Numbered from the stretch's first letter, positions 11,930-26,100 are shown. The stretch: DNA of 64,000 nucleotides from Strongylocentrotus purpuratus (GCF_000002235.5 NW_022145613.1:16058883-16122882); one strand, 5' to 3'. Numbers and translations: made by a program. Notes: a model not told the origin generated them from the letters alone.

Positions 11930-12960
11930 CACCAAATTACGCATCTAGGGACCCGCCTTAGGCCCCTTGGTTGGGTCCAAAGGGCAGAGCCCCCGAAAGC
12001 TCAAGGACTTTAGGCATTTAATTACGGCCAGATGAGCAAACAGGGCCCGCCTTAGGGCCCTTGGTGGGTTCCAGGGGGTAGAGCCCCCGGGAGCTCATGG
12101 AAAAATACTGCCATTTTAGCAATACTTGTAAATCACTGGTATCAAATTAAAAATAACCCATGTTTAAATTGTATTGGGGGGGGGGGGGGGTTACTGCCCC
12201 CCCCCCCCCATCAGTACGCCAGTGAAAGAGGCGGAGGTGACGGAAGGGACTACCCCCATAAAGCTGTATGATAAGTCTTATATGTAAACCCCTCACAGGT
12301 TTTTGAAGTTTTGTTGTGTTACAAAATTACATTCTTTAGCAAAACTACAGCATAAAAACAAGCAATATACTTTTTTCACGCTTCACTTTTACTTTGCCGA
12401 TATCTAGTGTGCAGTCCGAAGGGTTGTAAATATTTACTAGGTAAATTTTAGTTTGACTGAGCAGGAAGGGACTTCTTAAAAGAGCAAGCTGAATATTCAT
12501 TTTTGGAACACTGATGTATTTCTATAACTTTTAATCTTGTTAACATACAGTGTAATTTGTACATACGTGATACCAACAGAATACATATTTTCTTCAATAT
12601 TTACTTGTATATTTTTAGGATATTATGCGAAGGAGCGTAGCGACCGAGCGAGAAGATTTTAGCATTTCTATTAGTCTAAACGCTGTACTCTTGGGCCCAC
12701 CAGAGCCTTAAAGCGTGTTGCAGTCTTTAGTCAGTATTTGCTATACATTTTGTTGGTGTGCACCTTTTCAAATTATCCATGGGGGACGATCCCCCTCAGA
12801 AAATTGAAGAAAGACGTGTACCCCGTCCTTCCACCTATTTTGTGTTTTGCTCAAAAAACTATCCACAAAAAAGGACTATGTATGCCCCTTTTGTGAAGCG
12901 ACCTATGAATATTAATGTTCACATATCAGTCCCTTTTTGGATCGCCCTCCTCCCGCCCCC
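11930..12960. repeat. Second copy of the GC-rich/AT-rich dispersed repeat
   Basis: The GGAAGCTC-type units (11,930-12,110) run into an AATTAAAAATAACCC segment, G and C runs, ATCAGTACGCCAGTG, then the AT-rich half matching 560-960 (CCTCACAGGTTTTTGAAG, TTGCAGTCTTTAGTCAGT). No transposase frame was seen. Confidence 0.7.
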
Positions 12961-13864
12961 CCCCCAGAAAAAATATTATCACATTGTTACATGTGTGCAC
13001 AATATATATTGATGTGTCAACCTTACGAAAGTGGTGTTTTCGTAATGATTATTGACCTCCTTTAAATTTATATTAATATGGAAGACTTAAGAAGACAACT
13101 GTTTACAGTCCAACTAAGGGTGTAGAGCATATCGTGTAGACTAAAATGTGCAATGTTGTTCAATTTCTGAATTCTTTGTTTAAAAAACTTGCTTGCTGTC
13201 AATAGTGTATACATTTTTTATACGTTTCAAATGTCTAGTCTGGTTAAAAATAGCACGTAATGATTTCATTATTTGACACGTACTTCACATTGATTTATCT
13301 TATCGATAAGCGAAACGATTTGCTTTAGTATCATATAACAAATATAACAGTAATGACAAGTATGGTTTTCCTGAAAATTGCATCATACAATGTATATTCA
13401 TCGTTATGGAAAATGTTGTATAATATACAACAATGGGCATTAACATTTTCCAGACCATTGATTTAATTACGTTTAATATTGAAGCTGTTGCCCTTTGTAT
13501 ATACATGAACTTGAAATAATAAGTAGCCTTGAAAGTGTCGCAATAAATCATGTGTGAGTGAGCTTGAAGTTTAATGGTGTAGGTTTGTTTGAAACTGTAT
13601 AGCCTTTACTCTGTTTTTAATGAGATATATCTCCAATCAAATCAAATCAAACTGAGCGATGTTATCGTACAACTAAACAATATCAATCTTCTGTTCTCCT
13701 AAATAGGCCTGGGAAACTTGAAAATTGCATTACAATGTGAATTCATTGTCAGTGAAAATGTAATACAATACACAACAATGGGCAAATAATTGTTTCCAGA
13801 CCAATGATTTAAGTAAGAAGAACTTACATTTTATATTAAAACTGTTGCCGCTGTATATATACAT
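12961..13864. repeat. Gene-free interval with a ~140-bp direct repeat pair
   Basis: About 13,366-13,506 and 13,716-13,864 are diverged direct copies (TTGAAAATTGCAT, ACAACAATGGGCA, TTTCCAGACCA-TGATTTAA, CTGTTGCC, GTATATACAT). The second copy breaks off exactly where the CAGGCGCGG element begins at 13,865, so the element interrupts it. Nothing else was recognised. Confidence 0.55.
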
Positions 13865-14431
13865 CAGGCGCGGATCCAGGATTTCTTGGGGGGGGGGGGG
13901 GGCAAAATTTGAAATTATGCGAGCCAAATATTGGTTCGTAATGGTGACCAGCAGTGACGTAATTGGGGGTGGGTGGGTGGGTGCAGGGAGGGGCGATTTC
14001 CCCCTCCCTCCTCCGCGAAACGCGGAAGCTTTGACATTTCAATAAATTATTAGAGAAAGAAGACGATTTGCTGTACCGTTCCCAAAAAATAATCCTCGTC
14101 TGAATTGAGTTTTCTTCCTCCCGCGCTAAGCGGAAGCTTACGTTTCATTAAATCATTAGAGAAAGAAGATGATTTGTTGTGTGGTTATCCCCTTTTTTTT
14201 TTCTTTTCTTCTTCCTCTTTTTTCCTTTCTTGTATCTCCTCTTTTCCTTTTTTTCTTTCCCTTTCCTTGCTTCTCTTTTATTTTTTGATTGGGGGGGGGG
14301 GCAACAGCCTGGGAGGCAAGTCCTTTTGCCCCCCCCCCCCCCGATCTACTTCTTCCCTCTTTTCTTTTCTTCTTCCTCTTCTTTTTTCCCTTTCTCTCCT
14401 CTTTCCCTTTCACTTCTTTCCTTCTCTCTCT

Positions 14432-14465
<34 letters not shown>

Positions 14466-14516
14466 GGGGGGGGGGGGGGGGCAAAGGCCCGCTCGGCCCC
14501 CCTGGATCCGCGCCTG
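13865..14516. mobile_element. hAT-like non-autonomous DNA transposon with CAGGCGCGGATCC termini
   Basis: Begins CAGGCGCGGATCCAGG and ends CCTGGATCCGCGCCTG, a perfect 16-bp terminal inverted repeat. The interior has one or two ~115-bp array units, T/C-rich stretches and long G runs, with no transposase. The 8 bp on either side do not match, so it may be a composite or have lost its target duplication. Confidence 0.6.
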
Positions 14517-14633
14517 TCTTCCACCGCCTCCTCCCGGTCGCTTCCGATATGGCCATCATTCTTGATATCAAGCGCGCCGAAAGCAGTTTTGGATTGAGGT
14601 GGCAAAAATTCCAGGGGGCTCACCTTCCAGGGC

Positions 14634-15532
14634 CAGTGGCGTAATGAGCAAAATCGTTTGGAGGAGGGGGGGGGGGGCAGAAGGAAAATGTGCATCACCA
14701 CCACTCCTAGGCAGGCCTACATGTTACATGCAGGCCCCACGGAACATTTTTCAAAGTGGAGTATTAACGATCAGGTTAGAGTTTAGCGAGCGTAGCGTAA
14801 ATTGGCGTGGGGTCAGGGGGCTTTGCACCGGCGGGGGTCAAGGGACTAAGCGCCCGGAAGCTCATGGTTTTTAGGCATTAAATTGGGGTCAGATAAGCAT
14901 ATTTAGATACCTTATTTGTGTCACTGGCAGGTCACTAATTGTCGGGGGTTCCAGGGAGCAGAGCCCACGGAAGCTCAGGGGTTTTAGGTATTCAATTACG
15001 GTCAGATGAGCATCCAGGGGCCCACCTTAGGGCCCTTGGTGAGGTCCAGGGGGCAGAGCCCCTGGAAGCTCAAAGGTTTTGGGTATTAAAGTACGGTCAG
15101 ATGAGCATCCAGGGGGCTGTCTTAGAGCCCTTGTTGGGGTTCAGGGGCCAGAGCCCCTGGAAGCTCAAAGGTTTTCGGCATCTAATTACGGTCAGATGAG
15201 CATATTTTGATATCTCATTTGTGACATTGGTAGGTCACACATTTTGTTCTCTCTCTTTCTTTCCTTTCCTCTTTTTTTACAAAAGTGAGGGGGGGGGGGG
15301 CTCGAGCCCCGAGCCCCGCCGTTCTGCAGGCCCTGACATGAAGGCTTCTAAATAAGCATATTTTTATGCCTAGCTGTTACTTTGGGAATTAGTAGTTTTC
15401 AAACAAACGCATAAAAAGTTATGATTTGCAAAAAAAATGAGAAAAAATACCGGAAAATCATGTCATTTCAGCAACGTTTGTAAATCACTGGTATCGAATT
15501 AGAAATACTCCCCGCCCATAAGTACGCCAGTG
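14634..15532. mobile_element. Probable hAT-like element containing the GGAAGCTC repeat block
   Basis: Starts CAGTGGCGTA and ends TACGCCAGTG, inverted repeats with one mismatch. The flanking octamers TCCAGGGC and TTCAGGGG agree at six of eight positions, consistent with an aged 8-bp target duplication. The interior carries the tandem GGAAGCTC units found at 1-420. It offers an explanation for that repeat family: an internally repetitive non-autonomous transposon. Confidence 0.5.
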
Positions 15533-16084
15533 TTCAGGGGCTTATGTCTTCTCACCACTATAATAAAAAAAATAAAAAAACACTTTCCCATCCTCTTACA
15601 ATATTTCCACGATATGCGCAAATCGCATATATTATAAAAACCTCCATTGATAAAATGTAGGAGCAAGCGGAATGTATACGACATTTAATCCCTGTTAATT
15701 TTTCTTTTCTTTGAATCGAATATAATTGATATGTGATTCAATTCAGATTTTGTTCTTTTGTATGTTCTTTTTGGTTAAAAAATACAAATCATCTTTGTCC
15801 CTTTACTGCTTTTTTAAAGGGGGGTTGGAGGGGGGCGAATGCCCCCCTGCCCCCCCCCCTCCCCCTCCCCCTCCACTTCCGGCGCCTCTGCTTGATATTG
15901 TTGTTGCTGCTCTCCTCCTCTTTCTCCTTCCTCCTCATCTCTTTCCTTAAGTTTGTTTCCCTTCCCTCTCTTCCCTCTAACAGATTTCCCCTTTGGTCCC
16001 ATATTTCTTCGACAGGAGATGCACCCTCGACGAACACTATGAACAGAGTGAGGCTTTATAACCGTTAAAACTAAAAATTTGCAT
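15533..16084. other. Gene-free interval
   Basis: AT-rich sequence with a G-run/C-run segment at about 15,818-15,870 and a CT-rich tail to 15,990. No exon, RNA or transposon boundary could be supported. Confidence 0.45.
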
Positions 16085-16535
16085 AAATTGTGTACGTACA
16101 CCTTACGAGCACCTTACGAACGTCTAACGAACGCCAGGAGTCATTCGTGCGAATACCATAAGAATCTCCGCTCGTAAGGCGTTCTTACGAACGCCGTAGG
16201 AGCCCTCTTTGAACAACTTGAGGCGTTCTTACGGTCATCGTAATAATTTGAAGCTTCTAGAATTGTCCCTCGACCCTAAGAAATGTACGTAGATCTTGCG
16301 TGGTTCTTACGATGTAATTACGGCGTTCGTACGGCCGCCTTACGAAGAGAGGGTTTCGTACGATGTTAAAAAAAATCTTGGACAAGACCATCGACCAATC
16401 TGCGTTCTTACGAACGGTCTACGAACGGTTTACGAGCGCTTGTTTCGTACGGCCTTCTTAAGAAGATCTTACGAAATGGTCTAAAAATCGTTCGTACGGC
16501 GTTCGTAGCAGCCCGTAAGGGTATTTGTGACCAAG
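16085..16535. repeat. Second TTACGAA-rich repeat element
   Basis: Dense CTTACGAACG, TTCGTACG and GTTCTTACG modules in both orientations, as at 8,195-8,540. One end is GTATTTGTGACC. It is longer than the first block and has different module order, so the family evolves by internal duplication. Confidence 0.6.
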
Positions 16536-16889
16536 GCATTAAGCGCGAAGCGCAAAAATAGCAATCTGCAATGCACATCAGACAATCCTGGACAGTGTAA
16601 ACATAAATGAACTCTGTGACGATTTCGTTATGAGATCGGAGACAAGGAGAAAGATTTTCAGACATTAGTTTGACTTATAAAAAAGTTTTCTAGTTGTTAT
16701 GTTGTTTCCGTTCACCCTTTTTAAAATTCACGTCATCGTATCTTTATTTTTGTTTTTTTCACTCATTTTATTTCCTGATATATCCTAAAAGATTTTTCAA
16801 TTTTGGAGAAAGATTATTATGTCACAACTTATTTGTAACACAAATTATTTTCAGTGGGGAAACTGAATTCAGACAAGGATTAATATAGA
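16536..16889. other. Gene-free interval
   Basis: T-rich sequence without recognisable features, between the TTACGAA block and the array of ~115-bp units. Confidence 0.4.
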
Positions 16890-17815
16890 GAACAGTACAA
16901 CGAATCGTCTTCTTTCTCTAATAATTCAGTGAAAAGGGCAAAGCTGTTAGGGGGAAACTGAATTCAGACGTGGATTAAGCGTAATAATCAAATGAAACGT
17001 CAAAGTACACGATACAACGAAACGTCTTCTTTTACGAATAATTTAATGAAACGTGAAAGCTTCATGGAATGTGGCGTAGAAATAGCAATGGTAGTAATAG
17101 TAGTAGTATATGTGGGCGAAAATGAATACAGACAAGGATTAAGAGTAATAATTTATTGAAACGTTAAAGCTTCCGCGCTTCGCGCGGTAGGGGGGAAACT
17201 GAGTTCATGAAGGACACGATACAACAAATCGTCTTCTTTCACTAATGTGAAAGCTTCCGCGCTTCGTGCAGGAATGGGCGAAAATGAATTCAGACAAGGA
17301 TTAAGAGTCGAGAATGGTACATAGGATCGTCTTCTTTCTTTAATCATCTAATGAAACATCAGAGCTTCCGCGCTACGCGCGGGGAAGGGGGGGAATTTGA
17401 TTAAAACATTAAGGATTAAGAGTCGAGAATGGTACATCGAATCGTCTTCTTTCTTTAATAATCTGATGAAACGTCAGAGCTTCCGCGCTACGCGCGGAGG
17501 AAGGGGAACTTGATTCAAGCAAGGATTAAGAGTTGAGAATGGTACATCGTTTCGTCTTCTGTCTTTAATAATCTAATGAAACGTCAGAGCTTCCGCGCTA
17601 CGCGCAGAGGAAGGGGAACTTGATTCAAACAAGGATTAAGAGTCGAGAACGGTCCAACGAATCGTCTTCTTTCTCTAACAATTAAGTGAAACGTCAAAGC
17701 TTCCGTGCTTCGCTTGGGGGGAGGGGGACTCCCCCTCCCTGCACGCAACCCCCTAGGGACCGCACTTCGCGTGCTCACTACCGCCCCCTAAAATGAAATC
17801 CTGGCTACGCGCTTG
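16890..17815. repeat. Array of ~115-bp units, inverted relative to 8,873-9,560
   Basis: Seven or so units in the reverse orientation, each with CAACGAATCGTCTTC-like, TTTAATAATCTAATGAAACGTCA and GCTTCCGCGC(T)TCGCGCGG segments, followed by GGATTAAGAGTCGAGAA. The array ends with a C-rich stretch and TCCTGGCTACGCGC, similar to the end at 9,645. Confidence 0.7.
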
Positions 17816-19104
17816 GGAGGGGTGCAACTTGCCACACGCTTGTACCTCTTGATTGCTTTGATCCATTGCCGAAAATATTTTGGCACCTATCATCCCCCCC
17901 CCCCCCCCAACCACGGATACAAATCGACACCCTTGGTTGTGAGCCCCAAATTCGCCAAAAAGTTGATGGCAAAATGTCACTAAATTGTATCATATTGTGA
18001 AAGAGAATGTCATTTAAGAAACAATTCTGCAAAGATCCCCCCCCCCTCACCAAATAAAATAAATGTGGTTGAAGACAAATATTGATAAAAGAATATGTAA
18101 TTTGTGTTTAAATTTAAATTTATTTTGATTTTTTTTCTCGTTCAAACAATTCAAATGTTCGTTTGCATGCACATACCATTTAAATCTATGCATATCTGCC
18201 TTCGCATACACCACCTGAATTAAATTAAGTCCGTTTTCGCTCAAACCATTAAAATCCATATTCTCACACTCCACTTAAATGTTAAATCCATTTCCTCTTT
18301 TTTCACACATAATCAAGTAAATCCCTCCCCCCCCCCCCAGCACATACCATTTAAATCCATTTCACACACTAGTCGTTCAATACACCATAAAATGATACTT
18401 GGGTCATTCAACTGTCATTAAACCATGCTATTTATTAAGAATTTAATTAAATATCAATTTCATTCGAAACGATAATAGAATTATTATAACGAAAACAAAA
18501 ATCGGCATGCAACTACGATTTGACATAGTATAACATTGATTTCAGCTACTGATCTAAATACCCTCTAGATCGGTGGCTTCAAGTTTACTGAATTATGATT
18601 CTGTCTAGGCAGTGGAAGCTTTAACGTAAAAGGGGTGTATAGTTTTGTATATGTAAGAAAATAAACAATGATCAATTTATTTGTTTATTGCCTTTGCAAA
18701 AGAAAATTGAGTTGTTTGATTTCAGGGATACTTCGAAATTTCAGAATATAAACACTGAAAGATTATAAAAACCAAAGAGAAATGAAATACGCAAGATACG
18801 ACGGTTTGACATAGTATAGCATTGGTTTCAGCATGTATAGGTCCATGGTTTCAGCCACTGATCTAAATACACTCTAGATGGGTAGCTTCATCTTCCCATG
18901 AATGGTGAATCCTGTCTAGGTTGATGCTGCATGTAAGAACAGACAAAGTTGAATATATGAATAAATAATAATCAAGACGTATGGTATCTCGTTAATATCA
19001 TACTATGGCTTCATATTCAAATTTAAACTAGACGCTGGGCTAAAGTCTTTGTTGAAAATCGGGTTCATGAAAGGAAGTAAGTTTGAGGTCTAAGCTTGTT
19101 CCTA
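17816..19104. other. Gene-free interval with a diverged tandem pair
   Basis: CAGC(C)ACTGATCTAAATAC, CTCTAGATSGGT and CCTGTCTAGG occur at about 18,540-18,615 and 18,820-18,925, an old duplication about 290 bp apart. C runs lie at 17,885 and 18,327. No gene was supported. Confidence 0.45.
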
Positions 19105-19335
19105 ATTTTCTTTTAAAACGTGACCTTAGACCCAGGGTTTAATTTAAAGGCCGTCTGTACTAGTTTGGCTAGGAGGGATTACCACCCAGGGAGGTCACTG
19201 ACATGTGGCTATCTCATCAACTCAGCTCTCAATTGCCATAAGAAAGAGAGGATCATGGGGACCAATGGTCACCGATTAGGCATTGTTTTCTATATAGAGG
19301 GAGCAAGAAGATACAAGTAGTACAGTGGGCCTTTA
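19105..19335 (+). repeat. Dispersed ~230-bp repeat
   Basis: Matches, in reverse orientation, 38,480-38,695 and 39,205-39,485. Shared strings include GAGGTCACTGACATG/TGACCTTGCA, AGCTCTCAATTGCCATAAGA, ATGGGGACCAA and a TATATAGAGGGAGCAAG-like segment. The 66-residue open frame here is therefore repeat-derived. Confidence 0.6.
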
Positions 19336-20368
19336 ACTGAATTTGTAGAAAACGAATCTTATGGGTTCTCGGCCATTTTTAAATATTTGTTTTTTATAGT
19401 TTTCTTTTCATGAACATGTCCAAATGAAGAAGGAGGGAATTTAATCAATGATTAAATTCCGACGACGAACTATGACAGGGAAGAACTTTCTTTACCCTTT
19501 TTCGGGTGAAAATACCCGGGTTCAATGAAATGACGAAATTGACATTATAGAGCTAGAGGTGATTGATGATATCAACAAGGCAAAAGCAACATTCACTTCA
19601 GATGAAATCAACAAGTGGCTGACTTAAAGATAAACTTGAGTACTGGTACTGATTTCCTTATCTTTCTATGCTCATTACTCCGCCAGTATACATTTTCTTC
19701 CGAAATTGTTTGGCACATGACATTTATTTGTAATCTTGAACATTCAGTGTAAATTTCGTTAGATTCTGTGAGAATTCATTTTCTTTTTTTACCACAACTC
19801 AAGTTTATCTTTAAGTTCGACAAAAGCTCATATTACATTATAGTGATAATCATGATAAAGGGTGATGCCCATGAAATAGAGAAAATTAAATATTTAAGAT
19901 CATTTGTGAAAATTGAACCCTTTTCATTATTTTATATACAGCCCCTCCTCCGGCATAGCACTCTCTGGCATACCATAAAGTACACATTGAAAACCAAAGA
20001 AGTATGTGCCCGCTACTAATTGTGTCCCGACCCCAGCAGCAATTTTAGTCCCAAAAGTATAACGTGAAAAAGTGATTATATTTTCTTTAATACTGACGAA
20101 GAAGTTTGATTAATATGGCACCTGATCTTGATGACAACTTTTCTTCTATTTTCCTGCTTGTCCGTGATATTTGGGTCTTGCCCCCCCCCCCCCCCCGCCG
20201 GCCGGCCGGAGAATCTCATGTCCATCATAGGCATCATTATCCCCCTCTTCCTCCCCTTCCCCATTAACTTCTTGACATACCACGGGATGGTTATGCGAAA
20301 GAAAACAAATCCTAGTACACCTACTTATAGGCCAAGCGGCAAGATGGTATTTTAAAAATATTTTTGTT

Positions 20369-21568
<1,200 letters not shown>

Positions 21569-21840
21569 TTCGAAATTGGGTTGGAATGGACTTGTCTTTG
21601 GACAACTTCCAAGGAAACTTGCGAACAGCTACTGACTGAGAGATCACTCAACGACACAGCCTTTGGTAACGACAGGCTAAGGTGCAGACCAGAATAAAGC
21701 TAGTCACTGGTTTCTTCCACTTTTAATAGGCATGGTCAAGGTTAGGAGTAGAATGGTTGTCATCGATCTTGAAGAACAAGATAGATGGCTATATCCTGGG
21801 TGATCAGTTCTTGTTGACTGTGCCATACGGCCTCTAAGAC
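21569..21840 (-). promoter_or_regulatory. 5' flank of peptide gene copy 2
   Basis: Shares ACTTGCGAAC, CTGACTGAGAGATCACT and TGACTGTGCCATACGG (21,813-21,828) with the flank of copy 1 in the same order. The TATA-like CTATATAG of copy 1 is not retained; at the corresponding place only CTTTATT-like minus-strand sequence is seen. Confidence 0.5.
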
Positions 21841-22159
21841 TGGGCAAATGAATCACTTAAGATTAATCACAATCACGCGATGTAATGACTCCGGATCTAA
21901 CCTTTTCTTTCCGGTCTCGTTCTCCTCTCGATCATTCAATTGTTTTGACTTCTTCTTATTTTATTTTTTTTTACTTCTTCTTCATCTTAACATGTTCATA
22001 ACATGAACAGTCGGAACCAGGGTCAACCCTACCCTGCTATCAAGAATATAAACCATATTGAAAAACAACCCATCAATCTTGCCTAGATTATACTGGTTAG
22101 ATATTCATTTCAATTTCATATCAGAGAAAGAAGCAGGCTGCATATAATATTATTTTCTC

Positions 22160-22164
<5 letters not shown>

Positions 22165-22220
<56 letters not shown>

Positions 22221-22343
22221 CCCATCCCTTCCTCACTCTCTACAATTTATCTAAAAAAAGTCAACGAACCGAGGATGCAGGCTGGCACGTTGACCTACTG
22301 GCACGCACGCAGGAGATAGAGAGAGGGAGGGGAGAGAGAGAGC

Positions 22344-22379
<36 letters not shown>

Positions 22380-22460
22380 GAGAGAGAGAGAGCGAGAGAT
22401 AGAGAGAGAGAGAGAGGGGGAAAGAGAGAGAAAGAGAGAGAGAGAAGGAGATTAAAAAAT
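22165..22460. repeat. (CT)n then (GA)n inverted microsatellite pair
   Basis: About 55 bp of (CT)n at 22,165-22,219 and about 130 bp of impure (GA)n at 22,318-22,447, separated by ~100 bp. The two tracts are complementary and could fold into a long hairpin. They lie immediately upstream of the first recognised arylsulfatase exon. Confidence 0.9.
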
Positions 22461-22524
22461 CAGCCCACATATATATTAATATAATCCTATATTTTCATAG
22501 TGTTTTATTATCTCACCTATACAG

Positions 22525-23055
22525 ATTCACACTGGCATGCAGCACAGTATAATCTGGGTCGCACAACCACTGTGCCACCCCCTCAGCGACCCCACCATGG
22601 CGGACAAGCTCAGGAAGGCTGGCTACGCCACTCACGCAGTGGGCAAATGGCACATGGGCTACTACAAAAAGGGTTGCTGGCCAACAAATCGAGGGTTCGA
22701 TTCCTTCTTTGGTAAGCATATACCAGCATGGACAAATATTCTAAATGTTCTTATATGCCTTAATTCTTTCAAAAAATATATGTTAACCCAGCAGTGGCGT
22801 ATTAGCGTGAGGAGTCTACTGGAATGATGGAGGAGGGGGGGGGGGGGGGGTAGGGGGCACCGGTCATACTCCTATGGTCCTGGCGTCTTCTTTTCTCGTT
22901 CTTTTTCCCTTCAACCTTGACTTCTCTATTTTGTCCCTTTTATTTTTCTCGACAATCACTTGGGGAGGGGGGGGGGCGTGTACCCCTGCAACTACGCCAC
23001 TGTAACCCAGTTAGACAAATTGAATAGGTATAGCGGTTTAGTAGCCAGGTGTTTT

Positions 23056-23112
<57 letters not shown>

Positions 23113-26100
23113 TATGTGTGTGTGTGTGGGGGGGGGGGGGTGTCAATGCTTTTAGGGCAGGGTATCACGGGGGAATTTGGAAAAGCATGAAATTATACGA
23201 TTATGGCGACCAAATGGCAACCAAGTGAAACAATAACCAGATTAACCGATGGATACTGAATGAGGAGAAAGGTACACGTCATATGAACTATTGTAGGTCA
23301 ATTCAAAGCATTACGGATTGACAAATTTCCAGAGTATTTCATAAAGAATATCTTAAACAATTTAATAAACAACTACAATATCAGGTACTTTAACAACATT
23401 TTGGTATCTTATAAACCATTCATCGAGTTTATGATAATATAGAATTGCATATACTTTGTTACGGAATGACATATAGAAGGGCAAATTCTGGTTATTCCGT
23501 AACAAACCTATTGAAAATACAATATGTTTTAGAAACCAGATTAATGGTTGGTAGGAAACTTAAAACTGTTGTAAAAGAACATCTTACTCTTTCATATATT
23601 ATATCATTAATTTGTATCATTTAAAATTTCCATGATATATTTTTTTTTCTTCAAAATTGAAAATTCTCCAAAAATTTCACACCGTAACGTTGAAATGGAC
23701 CATCCCTAACATATTTCTCGTTAACATACTAATGCAGGATTGTTAACGGGTAGAGGGGGTTTCTACACACACAAACACTACGGAGGACACCCTGGATTGG
23801 TAGACTCGAAGAATTGGTCCGGGTACGACCTAAGGGACAATCTGGAGCAGGTAGCACAGGACTACCAAGGTGTCTACTCCACCCATCTCTTCACTCAGAA
23901 ATCACAAAATATTATTCGTCGGCATAACAGGTCAAAGGTCAGTGAACAAAATATGTTCCGTTGTTTAAAATTGTGGTCGGCTTTTGTCATGGGAAAGTTT
24001 TGAAGAGGTCGATGATACAGGAAAAACAAACACTATAAGTAAAGTGTAACTTCCGTAACAAATTAATAGAAACCATCTAACAGTTTCCAACGTTTGTTCG
24101 CAGGAGTCATCATAAAAAAGAAAGATAAGAACACTAAAAGAATAGTGTAACTTCCGTGAAAAAATAATAGAAACCATCAAACATTTTCCAACGTTTGTTT
24201 GCAATGTGATCAGTAAACAACAAAGATAAGAACCCTTCTCTCCTCTTGCTCGAAATTATAATTGGATAGATTTAAAGATTTCGGAGTATCTATAAACAAT
24301 GTTTATCTTCCGAATTCACTTTAGATGATTTTTAATAGTACATTTCGATTGACGGATCGAGAACATCGAGATAACTCAAAGGTCGTCGCCCATGATAAAC
24401 TGAAGTCATCCTGTTCTTGTGACGATTTCTGTGGTGGTTGTTTATGGTCCAGTGGCGATACGTACTCGGCCTCTTCAAGATTTCTAGGGTGTTTCACAAA
24501 GATCCTAAGTTGAATTTATCTCTAAGTTGAACTTATCTCTAAGTTAGACTTAACAATTATGTAAAGCCGTTAGCATCTTTGAAAATATTTTGTAAAAGTC
24601 ATATCAAAAGGCATAAAATGTTGATTCAAATCATTCACATTGTTTCTTATCAAGAAAATTTCATGTTCTTGATGTGGAATTTATGAAAAGTCTTGAGTAC
24701 TTACATTTTTTGCTTTTTGATATATTTTATTTTAAGGCTACAAATAGCTCTCCATAATGTTTAAGTCCAACTTAGAGTTAAGTTTGACTTAGGATCTTTG
24801 TGAAACACCCCCAGGTCTTTACCTCGCACCTTTCTATATATAATCCTGCCATTGGAATAAATATTGAAAAGCAAACTTCCAAATTACATTAGATATGCCG
24901 AAAACTGTTCATAATACCGAGAAATTGCCATAACTTTTTAATATGATAACCATTCTGGACACATCATGTTCTTTAAGTTTTACATGTTCTGTGAAATTGC
25001 AGCCACTGTTCCTCTACCACTCCTTCCAAGCTGTCCACTATCCGCTTGAGGTCCCTCCCCGGTACATGGAAGACTTCAACTACATTGCTGATGAGCGGAG
25101 ACGGACCTACGCCGGCATGGTGAAATGTATGGACGAAGCGGTCGGCAACCTCACCAGAACGCTGAAGAAAACCGGATTGTGGAACAACACCATAATCATC
25201 TTCTCTTCAGGTAATACAATTCCGATAGTCTTTTTTATGTACCACGTACGCGAAAAAAAGAAGAGCAATTTTTTAACCTGATGCAATGCCGAAGGTGCAC
25301 CTCTGGTTAAAGCAGGTGTTGCTCCGCCCTTCTGTCTTTCCGCGGGTCTTGCGTTGTACAGTGTAGATACCGAGTGCAACGCACTTTCACTGAAAATAGT
25401 AGTACTAGCTACACAGTGTAACGAACTTTTCTTCTCCCATCAATGATGAGCGAACTATTTTTCATCACGTAATTTACTTTTGACCAATCGTAGAGCAAGA
25501 TTCTTAGTAAGTGGAATATAATATAGTATTTCTATAGAAAGAAGAGCAATTTTTTCGACGACGCGCATGTGTTAAAAATTCAGGCTTAACTATAGTAATA
25601 ATAATATTAATAATGATTTTGTTATTCAGTGAAACCCTATCTGCATTATTGCCGTTATTCCTGAGGGCCCTGTAATTATCCATATACACCAGGGCGGAGA
25701 GTGGCAAATGTGGAATTAATATCTCGCCAAAGGACGTTAGTGCCGAGCTGGGATCTGAACCCTCAACCTTTAGATTAAGAGTCAAGTTTAATAACGAACT
25801 GTAGCACGACTTCTCCGTGAATGAGTAATCGTCCCCAAACAGTCAAACTTGCTTTCTTACAGTTTTGTTATGGCAAGAATCATAATTATTAGGACCCCTC
25901 TTTATGAATATTTTTTCGGAGGCACACTAATCATGCTAATGGCGCAAACTCTTTCCTCCAAATATATAAGTTATAATATAGATATAGTGCTAATCTTTCT
26001 TTATTCATTATTTTGATGTCGTTGATCGTTGGGTCTACAAGTAACTTATGGCTCTATACCTCCGAGGATATGCACATTATGTAATAACACAATGTTTGTG

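Noticed and set aside
14105..14704. Overlapping 100-180 codon frames on both strands
   Set aside because: They consist of Phe/Leu/Ser/Pro or Lys/Arg/Glu/Gly runs translated from T/C-rich and G-run sequence inside a hAT-like element.
19120..19320. 66-codon open frame as a gene
   Set aside because: The interval is a dispersed repeat with two more copies at 38,480 and 39,205.
19530..19626. Possible terminal exon reading ...TFTSDEINKWLT and stop
   Set aside because: A short isolated frame with an upstream in-frame stop and no clear partner exon or known family.
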